Positions 25,352-34,735 of a DNA stretch of 64,000 nt are shown in pieces. The notes below the pieces were generated by a model that had not been told where the DNA came from, made no database searches, and was given only the letters and a program-made list of their open reading frames with translations. Position 1 is the stretch's first letter. Every line of letters begins with the position of its first letter. The position numbers were made by a program, and so were the translations under genes. This DNA is from Tropicimonas sp047971885. GTDB taxonomy: Bacteria > Pseudomonadota > Alphaproteobacteria > Rhodobacterales > Rhodobacteraceae. Location of the stretch: assembly GCF_047971885.1 (NCBI RefSeq), contig NZ_JBKEAE010000027.1, positions 1 through 64,000 on the forward strand, given 5' to 3'.

Positions 25352-28300
25352 ATGAAAATCGAACGGAAATTCACTTCTGCTGATACGGATGCCTATGCCG
25401 GTCTGGCCTTCGCCACAACCACTTCCGAGATTCGCAATCCGGATGGAACGATTGTCTTCTGTCTCAGGGGGATCGACGTTCCCGCCAGCTGGAGCCAGGT
25501 CGCGTCAGACGTGATCGCCCAGAAGTACTTTCGCAAGGCCGGGGTTGCGGCGCGCCTGAAGAAGGTCAAGGAAAAGGGCGTTCCGGAGTTTCTGTGGCGT
25601 TCGGTGCCCGATACCGCCGCGCTGGCCGATCTGCCCGAGGACGCGCGTTTCGCCGGCGAGACCTCGGCCCGGCAGGTGTTCGACCGGCTGGCCGGCGCCT
25701 GGGCCTACTGGGGCTGGAAAGGCGGCTATTTCACCTCTGAAGATGACGCCCGCGCCTATTTCGACGAAATGCGCTATATGCTGGCGACCCAGCGTGCCGC
25801 GCCCAACTCGCCCCAGTGGTTCAACACCGGACTGCACTGGGCCTATGGCATCGACGGGCCGAGCCAGGGCCACCACTATGTGGATTACAGAACCGGCAAG
25901 CTGACCAGATCCGACTCGGCTTACGAGCACCCCCAGCCGCATGCCTGTTTCATCCAGTCGGTTTCCGACGATCTGGTGAACGAGGGCGGGATCATGGATC
26001 TGTGGGTCCGCGAGGCGCGGCTGTTCAAATATGGCTCCGGCACCGGCACCAATTTCTCCTCCCTGCGTGCCGAGGGCGAGGCCCTGTCAGGCGGGGGCAA
26101 GTCCTCCGGCCTGATGGGGTTTCTCAAGATCGGGGACCGCGCGGCGGGCGCGATCAAATCGGGCGGCACCACGCGCCGCGCCGCCAAGATGGTGATCTGC
26201 GACGCCGACCACCCCGATATCGAGGAATTCATCAACTGGAAGGTCAAGGAGGAGCAGAAGGTCGCCTCGATCGTTGCCGGATCGAAAATGCACGAGGCAA
26301 AGCTGAACGGGATTTTTGCCGCGATCGCCAAATGGGATGGCGCCGGCGACGACGCCTTCGATCCGCAGAAGAACGAGGCGCTGAAATCGGCGATCCGCGA
26401 CGCCAAGAAGGTCGCCATCCCCGAGACCTATATCAACCGCGTGCTGCAATATGCGCGGCAGGGCTATGCGTCGATCGAGTTTCCGACCTATGACACCGAC
26501 TGGGACAGCGAAGCCTACAGCACGGTGTCGGGGCAGAACTCGAACAATTCGGTGCGTGTCACCGACGCCTTCCTGAAGGCGGTCGAGGAAGACGGCGACT
26601 GGGAACTGATCCGCCGCACTGACGGCAAGATTGCCAAGACCATCAAGGCACGCGACCTGTGGGAGCAGATCGGCCACGCCGCCTGGGCCTGTGCCGATCC
26701 CGGCATCCAGTTCCACGACACGGTGAATGCCTGGCACACCTGCCCCGAGGACGGCGCGATCCGTGGATCGAACCCGTGCTCGGAATACCTGTTCCTCGAT
26801 GACACGGCCTGCAACCTCGCCTCGATGAACCTGCTGACCTTCCTGAAGGACGGGAAGTTCCAGGCGGAGGATTATATCCATGCGACGCGGCTGTGGACGC
26901 TGACGTTGGAAATCTCCGTCACCATGGCGCAGTTCCCGTCCAGGGAAATCGCCCGGCTCTCCTATGATTTCCGCACGCTCGGGCTTGGCTATGCCAATAT
27001 CGGCGGTCTGCTGATGAACATGGGGTTCAGCTACGATTCCGACGAGGGACGGGCGCTCTGCGGCGCGCTGACCGCGATCATGACCGGTGTGGCCTATGCC
27101 ACCTCGGCCGAGATCGCCGGCGAGCTTGGTCCCTTCGCCGGATACGAGCGCAACGCGGCGCATATGCTGCGCGTCATCCGCAACCACCGCAACGCGGCTT
27201 ATGGCAACGTGGACGGATACGAAGCGCTGGCGGTCCGGCCGGTGCCGCTCGACCTCATCTCGAACCCGGACAAGTCGCTGAACGATCTTGCACGCCAATC
27301 CTGGGACGAGGCGCTGCGCCTGGGCGAGATGAACGGCTTCCGCAACGCGCAGGCAACCGTGATTGCGCCGACCGGCACCATCGGGCTCGTCATGGATTGC
27401 GACACGACCGGGATCGAGCCCGATTTCGCGCTGGTCAAGTTCAAGAAACTCGCCGGCGGCGGCTATTTCAAGATCATCAACCGCTCGGTTCCGGCGGCGC
27501 TGGCCAAACTCGGCTATTCCCAGGCCGAGATCGGCGAGATCGTCGCCTATGCGGTCGGGCACGGCAGCCTCGGTAACGCGCCCGGCATCAACCACACATC
27601 GCTGATCGGCGAAGGGTTCGGTCAGGCCGAGATCGCCAAGATCGAGGCGGCGCTGCCCTCGGCCTTCGATATCCGCTTCGTCTTCAATCAATGGACGCTG
27701 GGCACCGAATTCTGCACCGACGTGCTGGGTATCCCGGCCGAAAAGCTGAACGATCCCGCCTACGATCTGCTCGGCGGTCTGGGGTTCTCGAAAGCCCAGA
27801 TCGAGGCGGCCAACGATCACGTCTGCGGAACGATGACGCTGGAGGGCGCGCCGCATCTCGATCCGGCCCATTACGCCGTCTTCGACTGCGCCAATCCCTG
27901 CGGCAAGAAGGGCAGGCGGTTCCTGTCGGTCGACAGTCACATCCGCATGATGGCGGCGGCGCAGAGCTTCATTTCCGGCGCGATCTCCAAGACGATCAAC
28001 ATGCCCAATGACGCCACGATCGAGGATTGCCAGAAGGCTTACGAGTTGTCGTGGTCGCTCGGCACCAAGGCCAATGCGCTCTACCGCGACGGCTCCAAGC
28101 TCAGCCAGCCGCTCGCCGCGGCGCTGGTCGAGGACGACGAGGAAGCGCTGGAGGTGCTGGAAAGCGGCACGCCGCAGGAAAAGGCGGCGGTGCTGGCCGA
28201 AAAGATCGTCGAGAAGATCGTGATCAAGGAAGTCGTGCGCTCCAACCGCGAAAAGATGCCGGAGCGGCGCAAGGGCTATACCCAGAAGGCGGTGGTCGGC

Positions 28301-29050
28301 GGTCACAAGGTCTATCTCAGGACCGGCGAATATGCCGATGGCTCGCTTGGCGAGATCTTCATCGACATGCACAAGGAAGGTGCGGGTTTCCGGGCGATGA
28401 TGAACAACTTCGCCATCGCGGTCTCGGTCGGCCTGCAATACGGCGTGCCGCTGGAGGAGTTCGTCGACGCCTTCACCTTCACCAAGTTCGAGCCGGCGGG
28501 AATCGTTCAGGGCAACGACAGCATCAAGAACGCCACCTCGATCCTCGACTATATCTTCCGTGAACTGGCGGTCAGCTACCTCGACCGGACCGATCTGGCC
28601 CATGTGAAACCGGCCGGGCACACCTTCGACGATATCGGTGGCGGCGAGCAGCAGGACGGCCTGTCGAACATCGAGGAACTGAGCGAACAGGCCGCCAGCC
28701 GGTCGATGCAGGTGCTCAACCACATCAAGCAGATCTCCTCGACCGGGTACTTGCGCAAGCGTCTGCCGCAGGAACTGGTGGTGCTGCAGGGCGGGGTGGA
28801 CGGCATGGCCGGCGGAACGGCGCTGGACGGTGCGATGGACCCCGTCGCCACGCTGAAGACACTGGTGCCCGAGGTGTCGGCCGCGCCGCAGACCGCAATG
28901 GGCAAGATCGCGACGCTGGACAACCGCACCAAGGCGCGGATGCAGGGGTACGAGGGCGAGGCCTGCGCCGAGTGCGGCAACTACACGCTGGTGCGCAACG
29001 GCACCTGCATGAAGTGCAACACATGCGGTTCGACCAGCGGGTGTAGCTGA
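25352..29050 (+). CDS. nrdJ: Vitamin B12-dependent (class II) ribonucleoside-diphosphate reductase
   Basis: Reduces ribonucleotides to deoxyribonucleotides with adenosylcobalamin, independently of oxygen. The start MKIERKFTSADTDAYAG at 25352 (1232 residues) is the conserved N-terminus; an upstream GTG at 25295 adds non-conserved sequence. Motifs: APNSPQWFNTGL near residue 152, SGQNSNNSV, SNPCSEYLFLDDTACNLAS (the NxCxE active site), APTGTIGLVMDCDTTGIEPD, and the C-terminal cysteine cluster CAECGNYTLVRNGTCMKCNTCG. A NrdR-type box is upstream and a strong terminator downstream, so it is a single-gene unit. No class I or III reductase is in this window. Confidence 0.96.
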   Translation: MKIERKFTSADTDAYAGLAFATTTSEIRNPDGTIVFCLRGIDVPASWSQVASDVIAQKYFRKAGVAARLKKVKEKGVPEFLWRSVPDTAALADLPEDARFAGETSARQVFDRLAGAWAYWGWKGGYFTSEDDARAYFDEMRYMLATQRAAPNSPQWFNTGLHWAYGIDGPSQGHHYVDYRTGKLTRSDSAYEHPQPHACFIQSVSDDLVNEGGIMDLWVREARLFKYGSGTGTNFSSLRAEGEALSGGGKSSGLMGFLKIGDRAAGAIKSGGTTRRAAKMVICDADHPDIEEFINWKVKEEQKVASIVAGSKMHEAKLNGIFAAIAKWDGAGDDAFDPQKNEALKSAIRDAKKVAIPETYINRVLQYARQGYASIEFPTYDTDWDSEAYSTVSGQNSNNSVRVTDAFLKAVEEDGDWELIRRTDGKIAKTIKARDLWEQIGHAAWACADPGIQFHDTVNAWHTCPEDGAIRGSNPCSEYLFLDDTACNLASMNLLTFLKDGKFQAEDYIHATRLWTLTLEISVTMAQFPSREIARLSYDFRTLGLGYANIGGLLMNMGFSYDSDEGRALCGALTAIMTGVAYATSAEIAGELGPFAGYERNAAHMLRVIRNHRNAAYGNVDGYEALAVRPVPLDLISNPDKSLNDLARQSWDEALRLGEMNGFRNAQATVIAPTGTIGLVMDCDTTGIEPDFALVKFKKLAGGGYFKIINRSVPAALAKLGYSQAEIGEIVAYAVGHGSLGNAPGINHTSLIGEGFGQAEIAKIEAALPSAFDIRFVFNQWTLGTEFCTDVLGIPAEKLNDPAYDLLGGLGFSKAQIEAANDHVCGTMTLEGAPHLDPAHYAVFDCANPCGKKGRRFLSVDSHIRMMAAAQSFISGAISKTINMPNDATIEDCQKAYELSWSLGTKANALYRDGSKLSQPLAAALVEDDEEALEVLESGTPQEKAAVLAEKIVEKIVIKEVVRSNREKMPERRKGYTQKAVVGGHKVYLRTGEYADGSLGEIFIDMHKEGAGFRAMMNNFAIAVSVGLQYGVPLEEFVDAFTFTKFEPAGIVQGNDSIKNATSILDYIFRELAVSYLDRTDLAHVKPAGHTFDDIGGGEQQDGLSNIEELSEQAASRSMQVLNHIKQISSTGYLRKRLPQELVVLQGGVDGMAGGTALDGAMDPVATLKTLVPEVSAAPQTAMGKIATLDNRTKARMQGYEGEACAECGNYTLVRNGTCMKCNTCGSTSGCS

Positions 29051-29179
29051 GACATTCCACGCCGTCCCGCTTCCCCGGGGCGGTGCGGGTTCGGGGGCGG
29101 GTGCGCCCGCCCCGGGCGGATCGGGCCGCAGGCAAAAAAACCGAGCGGTCACCAACGATTGAGCCCGATCAGCCAGTCT

Positions 29180-29207
29180 GGGGCGCCCGCGGGCGCCCCG
29201 TTTTTTT
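29180..29207 (+). terminator. Strong intrinsic terminator of nrdJ
   Basis: GGGGCGCC-CGCG-GGCGCCCC forms a perfect 8-bp GC stem with a 4-base loop (20-base palindrome), followed by G and seven T (29201-29207). This is a textbook rho-independent terminator, 130 bases after the nrdJ stop. Confidence 0.93.
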
Positions 29208-29638
29208 GTGATGCAATTGCCGGCTTCAGATCGGGGAATATACTTTTCTGCCACAGCATGACTTTATTGCACTATCCCTTCGTCTGACGGATTCACATAT
29301 ATGAGGCGGCGGCTTGCGTTGGGCACATGAGCAAGCCTGTTTCCCTGTTCCGAACGACGAACTGGTCCAGTTACGAGATATTACTGAATAAATCCCTGTA
29401 AGACTCTGAATTAACAAGAAAACTATACCAGATCAGGACTCGGATTCAGCCCTATGCCGCAATGGTTTATCTGGATTTAATCAACAAAGCCCTTTCGAAT
29501 CGATCAATCAGGATGAGCGGTTTTATGGGTCATGAAGACCATGTTCCGGTGCCGCCACTTTCGGGAACGGGCGGTTCTCAAACAATTTTTCAAACTGACG
29601 AAAATGACCTGACAATATCTTCCAATATTCAGGCCCAA
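29208..29638. other. AT-richer intergenic region
   Basis: About 430 bases with visibly lower GC than the rest (one 60-base row, 29401-29460, is 45% GC). No gene with convincing start, ribosome site and codon use was seen. Together with the following orphan gene it forms a 1-kb compositional patch that may be foreign DNA. Confidence 0.55.
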
Positions 29639-30160
29639 CTATCGATTTTCAGGGTCTATATACTCCATTCCATACACCTGCCCTGTGATCGGATCTGTAA
29701 CAAATGGCACACCGTCACCTGGCCCCACCTGATATATGCTGCCATCCAGCGGGTTGCGATAATACCCGCCTCCGTTAAGCGACTCCATGAATCGTTCATG
29801 GCTGTTCTGCGACGAACGCTCCCAGTCTTGCTGCTGCCTCATGATAGCATTCTGCTCTGCCTGGAGCTGTCCGGTCGTGTTGGGGTCGTTGAGCCATCGA
29901 TAATATTGCTGGTAAAGAACTTCATCGGGCGTGCTGTAGTCGTTGTTAGCCCTGCGATGATTCGCTACATACATATCCAATATCATTCGAGTGGCGGTTT
30001 CGGTATCTCCGTTTTGATATGCCTGCATAATTCTGTCGTTTTGCTGCGCCTGCATCTGAAGCATGTACATCATGTCATCCGCGCTTTGCGCCAGGCTTTG
30101 AGAGCAGACAGCCATGCCAAAAGCGGCAATGATAATGCGGGTAAAAAAATTGTTCTCCAT
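29639..30160 (-). CDS. Secreted protein of unknown function
   Basis: 173 residues with a clear Sec signal peptide (FFTRIIIAAFGMAVCSQSLAQ; cleavage after SLAQ near 25). The mature part is Gln/Asn/Tyr-rich and helical (MMYMLQMQAQQNDRIMQAY), then ends in a Gly/Tyr/Pro-containing region (NGGGYYRNPLDGSIYQVGPG, VTDPITGQVYGMEY). GGAGG stands 7 bases before the ATG. I recognise no family. Its codon use is much less GC-biased than the neighbours, as is the surrounding DNA, suggesting horizontal origin. Probably periplasmic or surface-exposed. Confidence 0.72.
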   Translation of the reverse strand: MENNFFTRIIIAAFGMAVCSQSLAQSADDMMYMLQMQAQQNDRIMQAYQNGDTETATRMILDMYVANHRRANNDYSTPDEVLYQQYYRWLNDPNTTGQLQAEQNAIMRQQQDWERSSQNSHERFMESLNGGGYYRNPLDGSIYQVGPGDGVPFVTDPITGQVYGMEYIDPENR

Positions 30161-30360
30161 CTACAAACCTCCATGCGTTTGTTCGCGGCCGATTCAGGTT
30201 ATCAGGCGCTTCCCGGAGGAGACGTGGAATTGTGTCAATCTGCGCCTGGATAAAATAATATTCAAAGACGGCTTTGGCTTCGGCTAAAGTTACGAGATTT
30301 TTGCCCCCAATTCAATCCCCGAGCCCAGATGCGCAATCCTTGCGGTCGCAACCCGTTCGC

Positions 30361-31143
30361 TCAGGCGTCGAGTTCTACCCAGATAGGCACGTGATCCGAG
30401 GGTTTGATGCCGCCGCGGGCCTGCCTGTCGATCCGGCAGTCGGTCAGCAGGTCGGCGGCCTGAGGGGTCAGCAGGAAATGGTCGATGCGGATGCCGTTGT
30501 TCCGCTCCCAGGCGCCGGCCTGATAATCCCAGAACGTGTAATGCCCGGGGCCGCGGGTGGTGGCGCGGAATGCGTCGGTGAGGCCGAGATTTTCGATCTC
30601 GCGCAGGGTGCGGCGACTTTCGGGCAGCGCCAGCGCGTCCTCGCGCCATGCCTCGGGGCGGGCGGCGTCCTCGTCCTGCGGGATCACGTTGTAGTCGCCC
30701 GCCATCAGAGCTGGTTCCTCCTGTCGCAGCAGGTCGGCGGCGCGCGCCCTGAGGCGCGCCATCCAGCCCAGCTTGTAATCGAATTTCGGCCCCGGGGCAG
30801 GGTTTCCGTTGGGCAGGTAGAGGCCGCAAAGCCGCACCGCGACCCTGCCGCCGACAACCGTCGCCTCGATCCAGCGCGCCTGTTCGTCGTTCTCGTCGCC
30901 CGGCAGGCCGCGCTGCACATCCTCCAGCGGCAACCTGGACAGGATGGCGACGCCGTTGAACCCCTTCTGCCCGTGCGTTTCGACGTTATAGCCGCGCTCC
31001 TCGAAAACCTCGCGCGGGAATCCGGCATCGACCGACTTGATCTCCTGCAACAGCGCCACGTCCGGCCGGGCCTCGTCCAGCCAGTCGCACAACGCCGCCT
31101 GCCGCGCCTTGATACCGTTGATGTTGAAGCTCGCGATCTTCAT
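30361..31143 (-). CDS. xth: Exodeoxyribonuclease III
   Basis: AP endonuclease/3'-5' exonuclease of base excision repair, 260 residues. The start MKIASFNINGIKAR is the family N-terminus. The metal Glu is in LLQEIKS, the catalytic Asp/Asn pair in AGDYNVIPQDED, and the C-terminal Asp-His in SDHVPIW. It follows erpA on the same strand after a 75-base gap. Confidence 0.95.
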   Translation of the reverse strand: MKIASFNINGIKARQAALCDWLDEARPDVALLQEIKSVDAGFPREVFEERGYNVETHGQKGFNGVAILSRLPLEDVQRGLPGDENDEQARWIEATVVGGRVAVRLCGLYLPNGNPAPGPKFDYKLGWMARLRARAADLLRQEEPALMAGDYNVIPQDEDAARPEAWREDALALPESRRTLREIENLGLTDAFRATTRGPGHYTFWDYQAGAWERNNGIRIDHFLLTPQAADLLTDCRIDRQARGGIKPSDHVPIWVELDA

Positions 31144-31218
31144 TCCTGCCTCCGCGGTGCCGGTTGGCGCAGGGTGGGGCAGGCGGGCGGGCTTGTCCAG
31201 CGGTCGCGACGGGGCGGG

Positions 31219-31542
31219 TCACATGGCGAAGGAAACGCCGCAGCCGCAGGACGAGGTCGCGTTGGGGTTTTCCACGACAAATCGCGCGCCGATCAGTTCG
31301 TCGGAGAAGTCGATGGTGGCATTTTCGAGAAATGGCAGCGACACCGGATCGACCACCACCTTCTGCCCCTGGCCTTCCAGAACCAGATCGTCGGCACCCG
31401 CCTCGTCGAGCGAGATGTCGTACTGGAACCCCGAGCATCCGCCGCCCTCGACGGCGACACGCAGCACCCTGGGGGCGGCGCCGATCTCGGCCAGTCGCGC
31501 GAACGCGCGCGCGGTTACTTTCGGGGGCAGGCGCAGGTCCAT
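31219..31542 (-). CDS. erpA: A-type iron-sulfur carrier ErpA/IscA family
   Basis: 107 residues. The three cluster-binding cysteines of A-type carriers are seen in GGGCSGFQY and SSCGCGVSF. It hands Fe-S clusters to target apoproteins. The start MDLRLPPKVT at 31542 is chosen because longer open sequence upstream is antisense to dgt. Divergent from dgt by 78 bases. ErpA versus IscA/SufA cannot be fully separated from sequence alone. Confidence 0.9.
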   Translation of the reverse strand: MDLRLPPKVTARAFARLAEIGAAPRVLRVAVEGGGCSGFQYDISLDEAGADDLVLEGQGQKVVVDPVSLPFLENATIDFSDELIGARFVVENPNATSSCGCGVSFAM

Positions 31543-31620
31543 GGGATTTCTCGCTCGGCACGTCGCATTCCGGTCACGGGCAGGATATATGGCCTTAACA
31601 GTTGCGCAACAAGGAGCCTC

Positions 31621-32760
31621 ATGGACCTCGCCCCCTATGCCTGCGATCCCGCCGACAGCCGCGGCCGGCTTCATCCCGAAGGGCTGAGCACCTTTCGCTC
31701 GCCTTTTCAGCGCGATCGCGATCGGATCATCCATTCCTCGGCCTTTCGCCGGCTGAAACACAAGACGCAGGTTTTTGTCGAACACGAGGGCGATTACTAT
31801 CGCACGCGCCTGACCCATTCGATCGAGGTCGCGCAGGTGGCGCGCACCATCGCCGGGGCGCTGGGGCTCAACCGCGAACTGACCGAGGCGGTGGCGCTGG
31901 CCCACGATCTGGGTCACACGCCCTTCGGCCACACAGGAGAGGACGCGCTGCACGAACTGATGGCGCCGTATGGCGGGTTCGATCACAACGCGCAGGCGAT
32001 CCGCATCGTCACCTCGCTGGAGCGGCATTATGCCGGCTTCGACGGGCTGAACCTGACATGGGAGAGCCTGGAGGGGATCGCCAAGCACAACGGGCCGGTC
32101 ACCGGCCCGCTGCCCTGCGGGCTGGCCGAATACAACGCCCGGCACGATCTGGAGCTTTCGACCCATGCCAGCGCCGAGGCCCAGGTCGCGGCGCTGGCCG
32201 ACGACATCGCCTACAACAACCACGATCTGCTCGACGGGTTGCGCGCCTGTCTGTTCAGCGATGCCGAGATCGCCGACCTGCCGATCGTCGGCCCCGCCTT
32301 TGCCGAGGTCGACGCGCTGTGGCCGGTGCTCGACCCGGCGCGTCGCCGGCACGAGGCGCTGCGGCGGGTGTTCGGCGCGATGGTCACCGATGTGATCGGG
32401 GTATCGCGCCACACACTGGAACAGGCGGCACCCGCCAGTGCCCGGGAGGTGCGCGCGCTCGGGCATCCGGTCATCGGCTTCTCGCCCGGCCTGCGGCGGC
32501 AACTCGATGCGATCCGCGCGTTTCTTTTCGCGCGCATGTACCGCGCCCCGCCGGTGATGGAGGAACGCGCGCGTGTCACCACGGTGATCCACGATCTGTT
32601 TCCCCATTACCTGCGCCATCCCGAAGAACTGCCGGAAGACTGGCGATCCGACGTTGCGGCGGCACCCGACGCAACGGCGCTGGCGCGGATCGTGGCGGAT
32701 TACATCGCCGGAATGACCGACCGCTTCGCGTTGCAGCGGCATGCCGCCCTGTTCGGCTGA
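31621..32760 (+). CDS. dgt: Deoxyguanosinetriphosphate triphosphohydrolase-like protein
   Basis: HD-domain dNTP triphosphohydrolase, 379 residues. The metal-binding residues lie in RLTHSIEVAQVARTI, then HDLGHTPFGHTGEDAL and DDIAYNNHDLLDG; the N-terminus RSPFQRDRDRIIHSSAFRRL is typical of the Dgt type-2 family. It cleaves dNTPs to nucleoside and triphosphate, controlling pool size. The start is ATG 31621; preceding frame sequence lies antisense to xth and erpA. It faces erpA and is followed by the antiporter gene. Confidence 0.93.
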   Translation: MDLAPYACDPADSRGRLHPEGLSTFRSPFQRDRDRIIHSSAFRRLKHKTQVFVEHEGDYYRTRLTHSIEVAQVARTIAGALGLNRELTEAVALAHDLGHTPFGHTGEDALHELMAPYGGFDHNAQAIRIVTSLERHYAGFDGLNLTWESLEGIAKHNGPVTGPLPCGLAEYNARHDLELSTHASAEAQVAALADDIAYNNHDLLDGLRACLFSDAEIADLPIVGPAFAEVDALWPVLDPARRRHEALRRVFGAMVTDVIGVSRHTLEQAAPASAREVRALGHPVIGFSPGLRRQLDAIRAFLFARMYRAPPVMEERARVTTVIHDLFPHYLRHPEELPEDWRSDVAAAPDATALARIVADYIAGMTDRFALQRHAALFG

Positions 32761-32869
32761 AACCCGTCCCCCGCGCGACCGGGGCTTGACCCCGACGGCG
32801 GAGCCTGTCGATTTGTAGCCGGATGTTCCGGCGGTGTTTTACCCCGGCAAAACCCGCTGGAGGGGCCCA

Positions 32870-34672
32870 ATGAGCACGACGGCAACCGCAGGTCTCGACC
32901 CCGAAGTCGCAATCGCGCTGATCGGTGTGCTTGGGGTCGGCTCGCAATGGCTTGCATGGCGGCTCAGGATTCCCGGTATCGTCATGATGCTGGCGGCCGG
33001 TCTGCTGGTCGGGCCGGTGCTGGGCATCATGGTACCGGCGCGCGATCTGGGGCGGCTGGTCGGGCCGATGATCTCGATCGCGGTGGCGATCATCCTGTTC
33101 GAAGGCGGGTTGACCCTGCGCCTGCAAGCCCTGCGCGACGCGGCCGCCGGGGTGAGGCGGCTTGTGGTGATCGGGGCGCCGCTGGGCTGGCTGCTGTCGG
33201 CGCTGGCGCTGCATTACGTGGCCGGGCTGGGCTGGGCCGCATCCTCGGTGTTCGGCGGTGCGATGATCGTCACCGGCCCGACGGTGATCGCGCCGCTGCT
33301 GCGCCAGGCGCGGCTGTCGCGCCGGCCGGCGACCCTGCTGCAATGGGAGGCGATCGTCAACGATCCGCTCGGCGCGCTGGCGGCGGTGCTGGCGTTCTAC
33401 GTCATCGCCAGCATGCAGCAGGGGCACGGAACCGGCATGACGCTGCTCAGGCTTCTGGTGATGTTCGCCGTTGCCGGCGCCATCGGCGGGCTGGCGGGCC
33501 GGGCGGTGGCGCTGGCCTTCCGCCGGGAACTGGTGCCCGAATACATGAAGGTGCCGGTGCTGTTCGTTGCCGTTCTGGCAATTTTCGTCGTCACCGATCA
33601 GATCGTTCACGAGGGCGGGTTGCTGGCGGTGACGCTGATGGGGCTTGTCATCGCCAATTCCGATCTGCCCTCGTTCGTCGAATTGCGGCGCTTCAAGGAA
33701 CACGCGACGGTCCTGCTGGTTTCGGGCGTCTTCATCCTGCTGGCAGCCTCGATGGACCTTGGAACCCTGTCGATGCTCGACTGGCGGGCGGCGGCCTTTA
33801 TCGCGGTGGTGGTACTGGTTGTGCGCCCGGCGACGGTGCTTCTGTCGCTCGCCGGATCGCGCCTGCCCTGGAACGAGCGGCTGCTTGTCGCCTTCACCGG
33901 GCCGCGCGGCGTGGTGCTGGGCGCGATCGCGGCTTTTTTCGCGGCGCGCCTTTCGGCCATGGGTCTGGAGGATGGCGCCCGCATCGTGCCGCTCGCCTTT
34001 GTGCTGGTCGTCTCGACGGTTGTTCTCTACGGCTTCGCGCTTGCGCCGCTGGCGCGCCGACTCGGTCTTGCCGGAACCGAGACACCGGGTCTGCTCATCG
34101 TCGGCGGCTCGCCCTTCGCCACCGAACTCGGCATCGTCTGCAAGGCGCACGATATTCCGGTGCTGGTGATCGACCGGATTTATTCCCGTCTGCGGCAGCC
34201 GCGCGAGGCGGGGCTTCAGACCTATTTCGGCGATATCCTGTCCGAAGGCGCCGAATACGGTGTCGAACTGGTCAGCTTCGATATCCTTCTTGCCGCGACC
34301 GATAACGATGCCTATAACACGCTGGTCGCCACCGACCTTGCCCCGGAATTCGGTCGCAACAACGTCTTTCAACTGACCCGGCAAAAGGAAACCGGCGCGC
34401 GCCATGCGCTGCCCAGTACCTTGGGCGGCCATGTCATCGGCCGCGGTATCGGCTTTTACGAGATGAACGGCCTGCTGCGCGAGGGCTGGAAAATCCGTGT
34501 CACCAGAATAGGCGAGGAATTCGGCCTGACCGACTGGCGGGACAGAAACCCCGACGCCTTTCTGATCGGCCGGATCGAACAGACCGCCCTGCGGCTGATG
34601 CGCGACGACGAGGTTTTCAAGCCGGCGCCGGGAACGCAGCTTGTCGCCATGGTGCCGCCCGCAGCGGCGTGA
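32870..34672 (+). CDS. NhaP/CPA1-type cation:proton antiporter with C-terminal RCK-like domain
   Basis: 600 residues. An N-terminal membrane domain of about 12-13 helices carries VTGPTVIAPLLRQ, the Asn-Asp ion motif IVNDPLGAL and FTGPRGVVLGAIAAFFA. From about residue 405 comes a cytoplasmic nucleotide-binding-like domain (LLIVGGSPFATELGIVC, DILLAATDNDAYNTL) resembling TrkA-N/RCK. Exchanges Na+ or K+ for H+ and may be gated by NAD(H) or another nucleotide. The start MSTTATAG has GGAGGGG upstream. Stands between dgt and argS. Confidence 0.88.
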   Translation: MSTTATAGLDPEVAIALIGVLGVGSQWLAWRLRIPGIVMMLAAGLLVGPVLGIMVPARDLGRLVGPMISIAVAIILFEGGLTLRLQALRDAAAGVRRLVVIGAPLGWLLSALALHYVAGLGWAASSVFGGAMIVTGPTVIAPLLRQARLSRRPATLLQWEAIVNDPLGALAAVLAFYVIASMQQGHGTGMTLLRLLVMFAVAGAIGGLAGRAVALAFRRELVPEYMKVPVLFVAVLAIFVVTDQIVHEGGLLAVTLMGLVIANSDLPSFVELRRFKEHATVLLVSGVFILLAASMDLGTLSMLDWRAAAFIAVVVLVVRPATVLLSLAGSRLPWNERLLVAFTGPRGVVLGAIAAFFAARLSAMGLEDGARIVPLAFVLVVSTVVLYGFALAPLARRLGLAGTETPGLLIVGGSPFATELGIVCKAHDIPVLVIDRIYSRLRQPREAGLQTYFGDILSEGAEYGVELVSFDILLAATDNDAYNTLVATDLAPEFGRNNVFQLTRQKETGARHALPSTLGGHVIGRGIGFYEMNGLLREGWKIRVTRIGEEFGLTDWRDRNPDAFLIGRIEQTALRLMRDDEVFKPAPGTQLVAMVPPAAA

Positions 34673-34735
34673 GCGGCCATTGACGCGAAGGCTTGTCATG
34701 ATACACCGCCCGGCATTGCCAGCGGAGCCAGACCG

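Noticed and set aside
26087..29254. Open frame of more than 1000 codons opposite nrdJ
   Set aside because: Same shadow composition; nrdJ is clearly the real gene.
29462..30253. Open frame on the plus strand through the orphan gene
   Set aside because: The minus-strand gene has a signal peptide and a good ribosome site; the plus-strand frame has neither.
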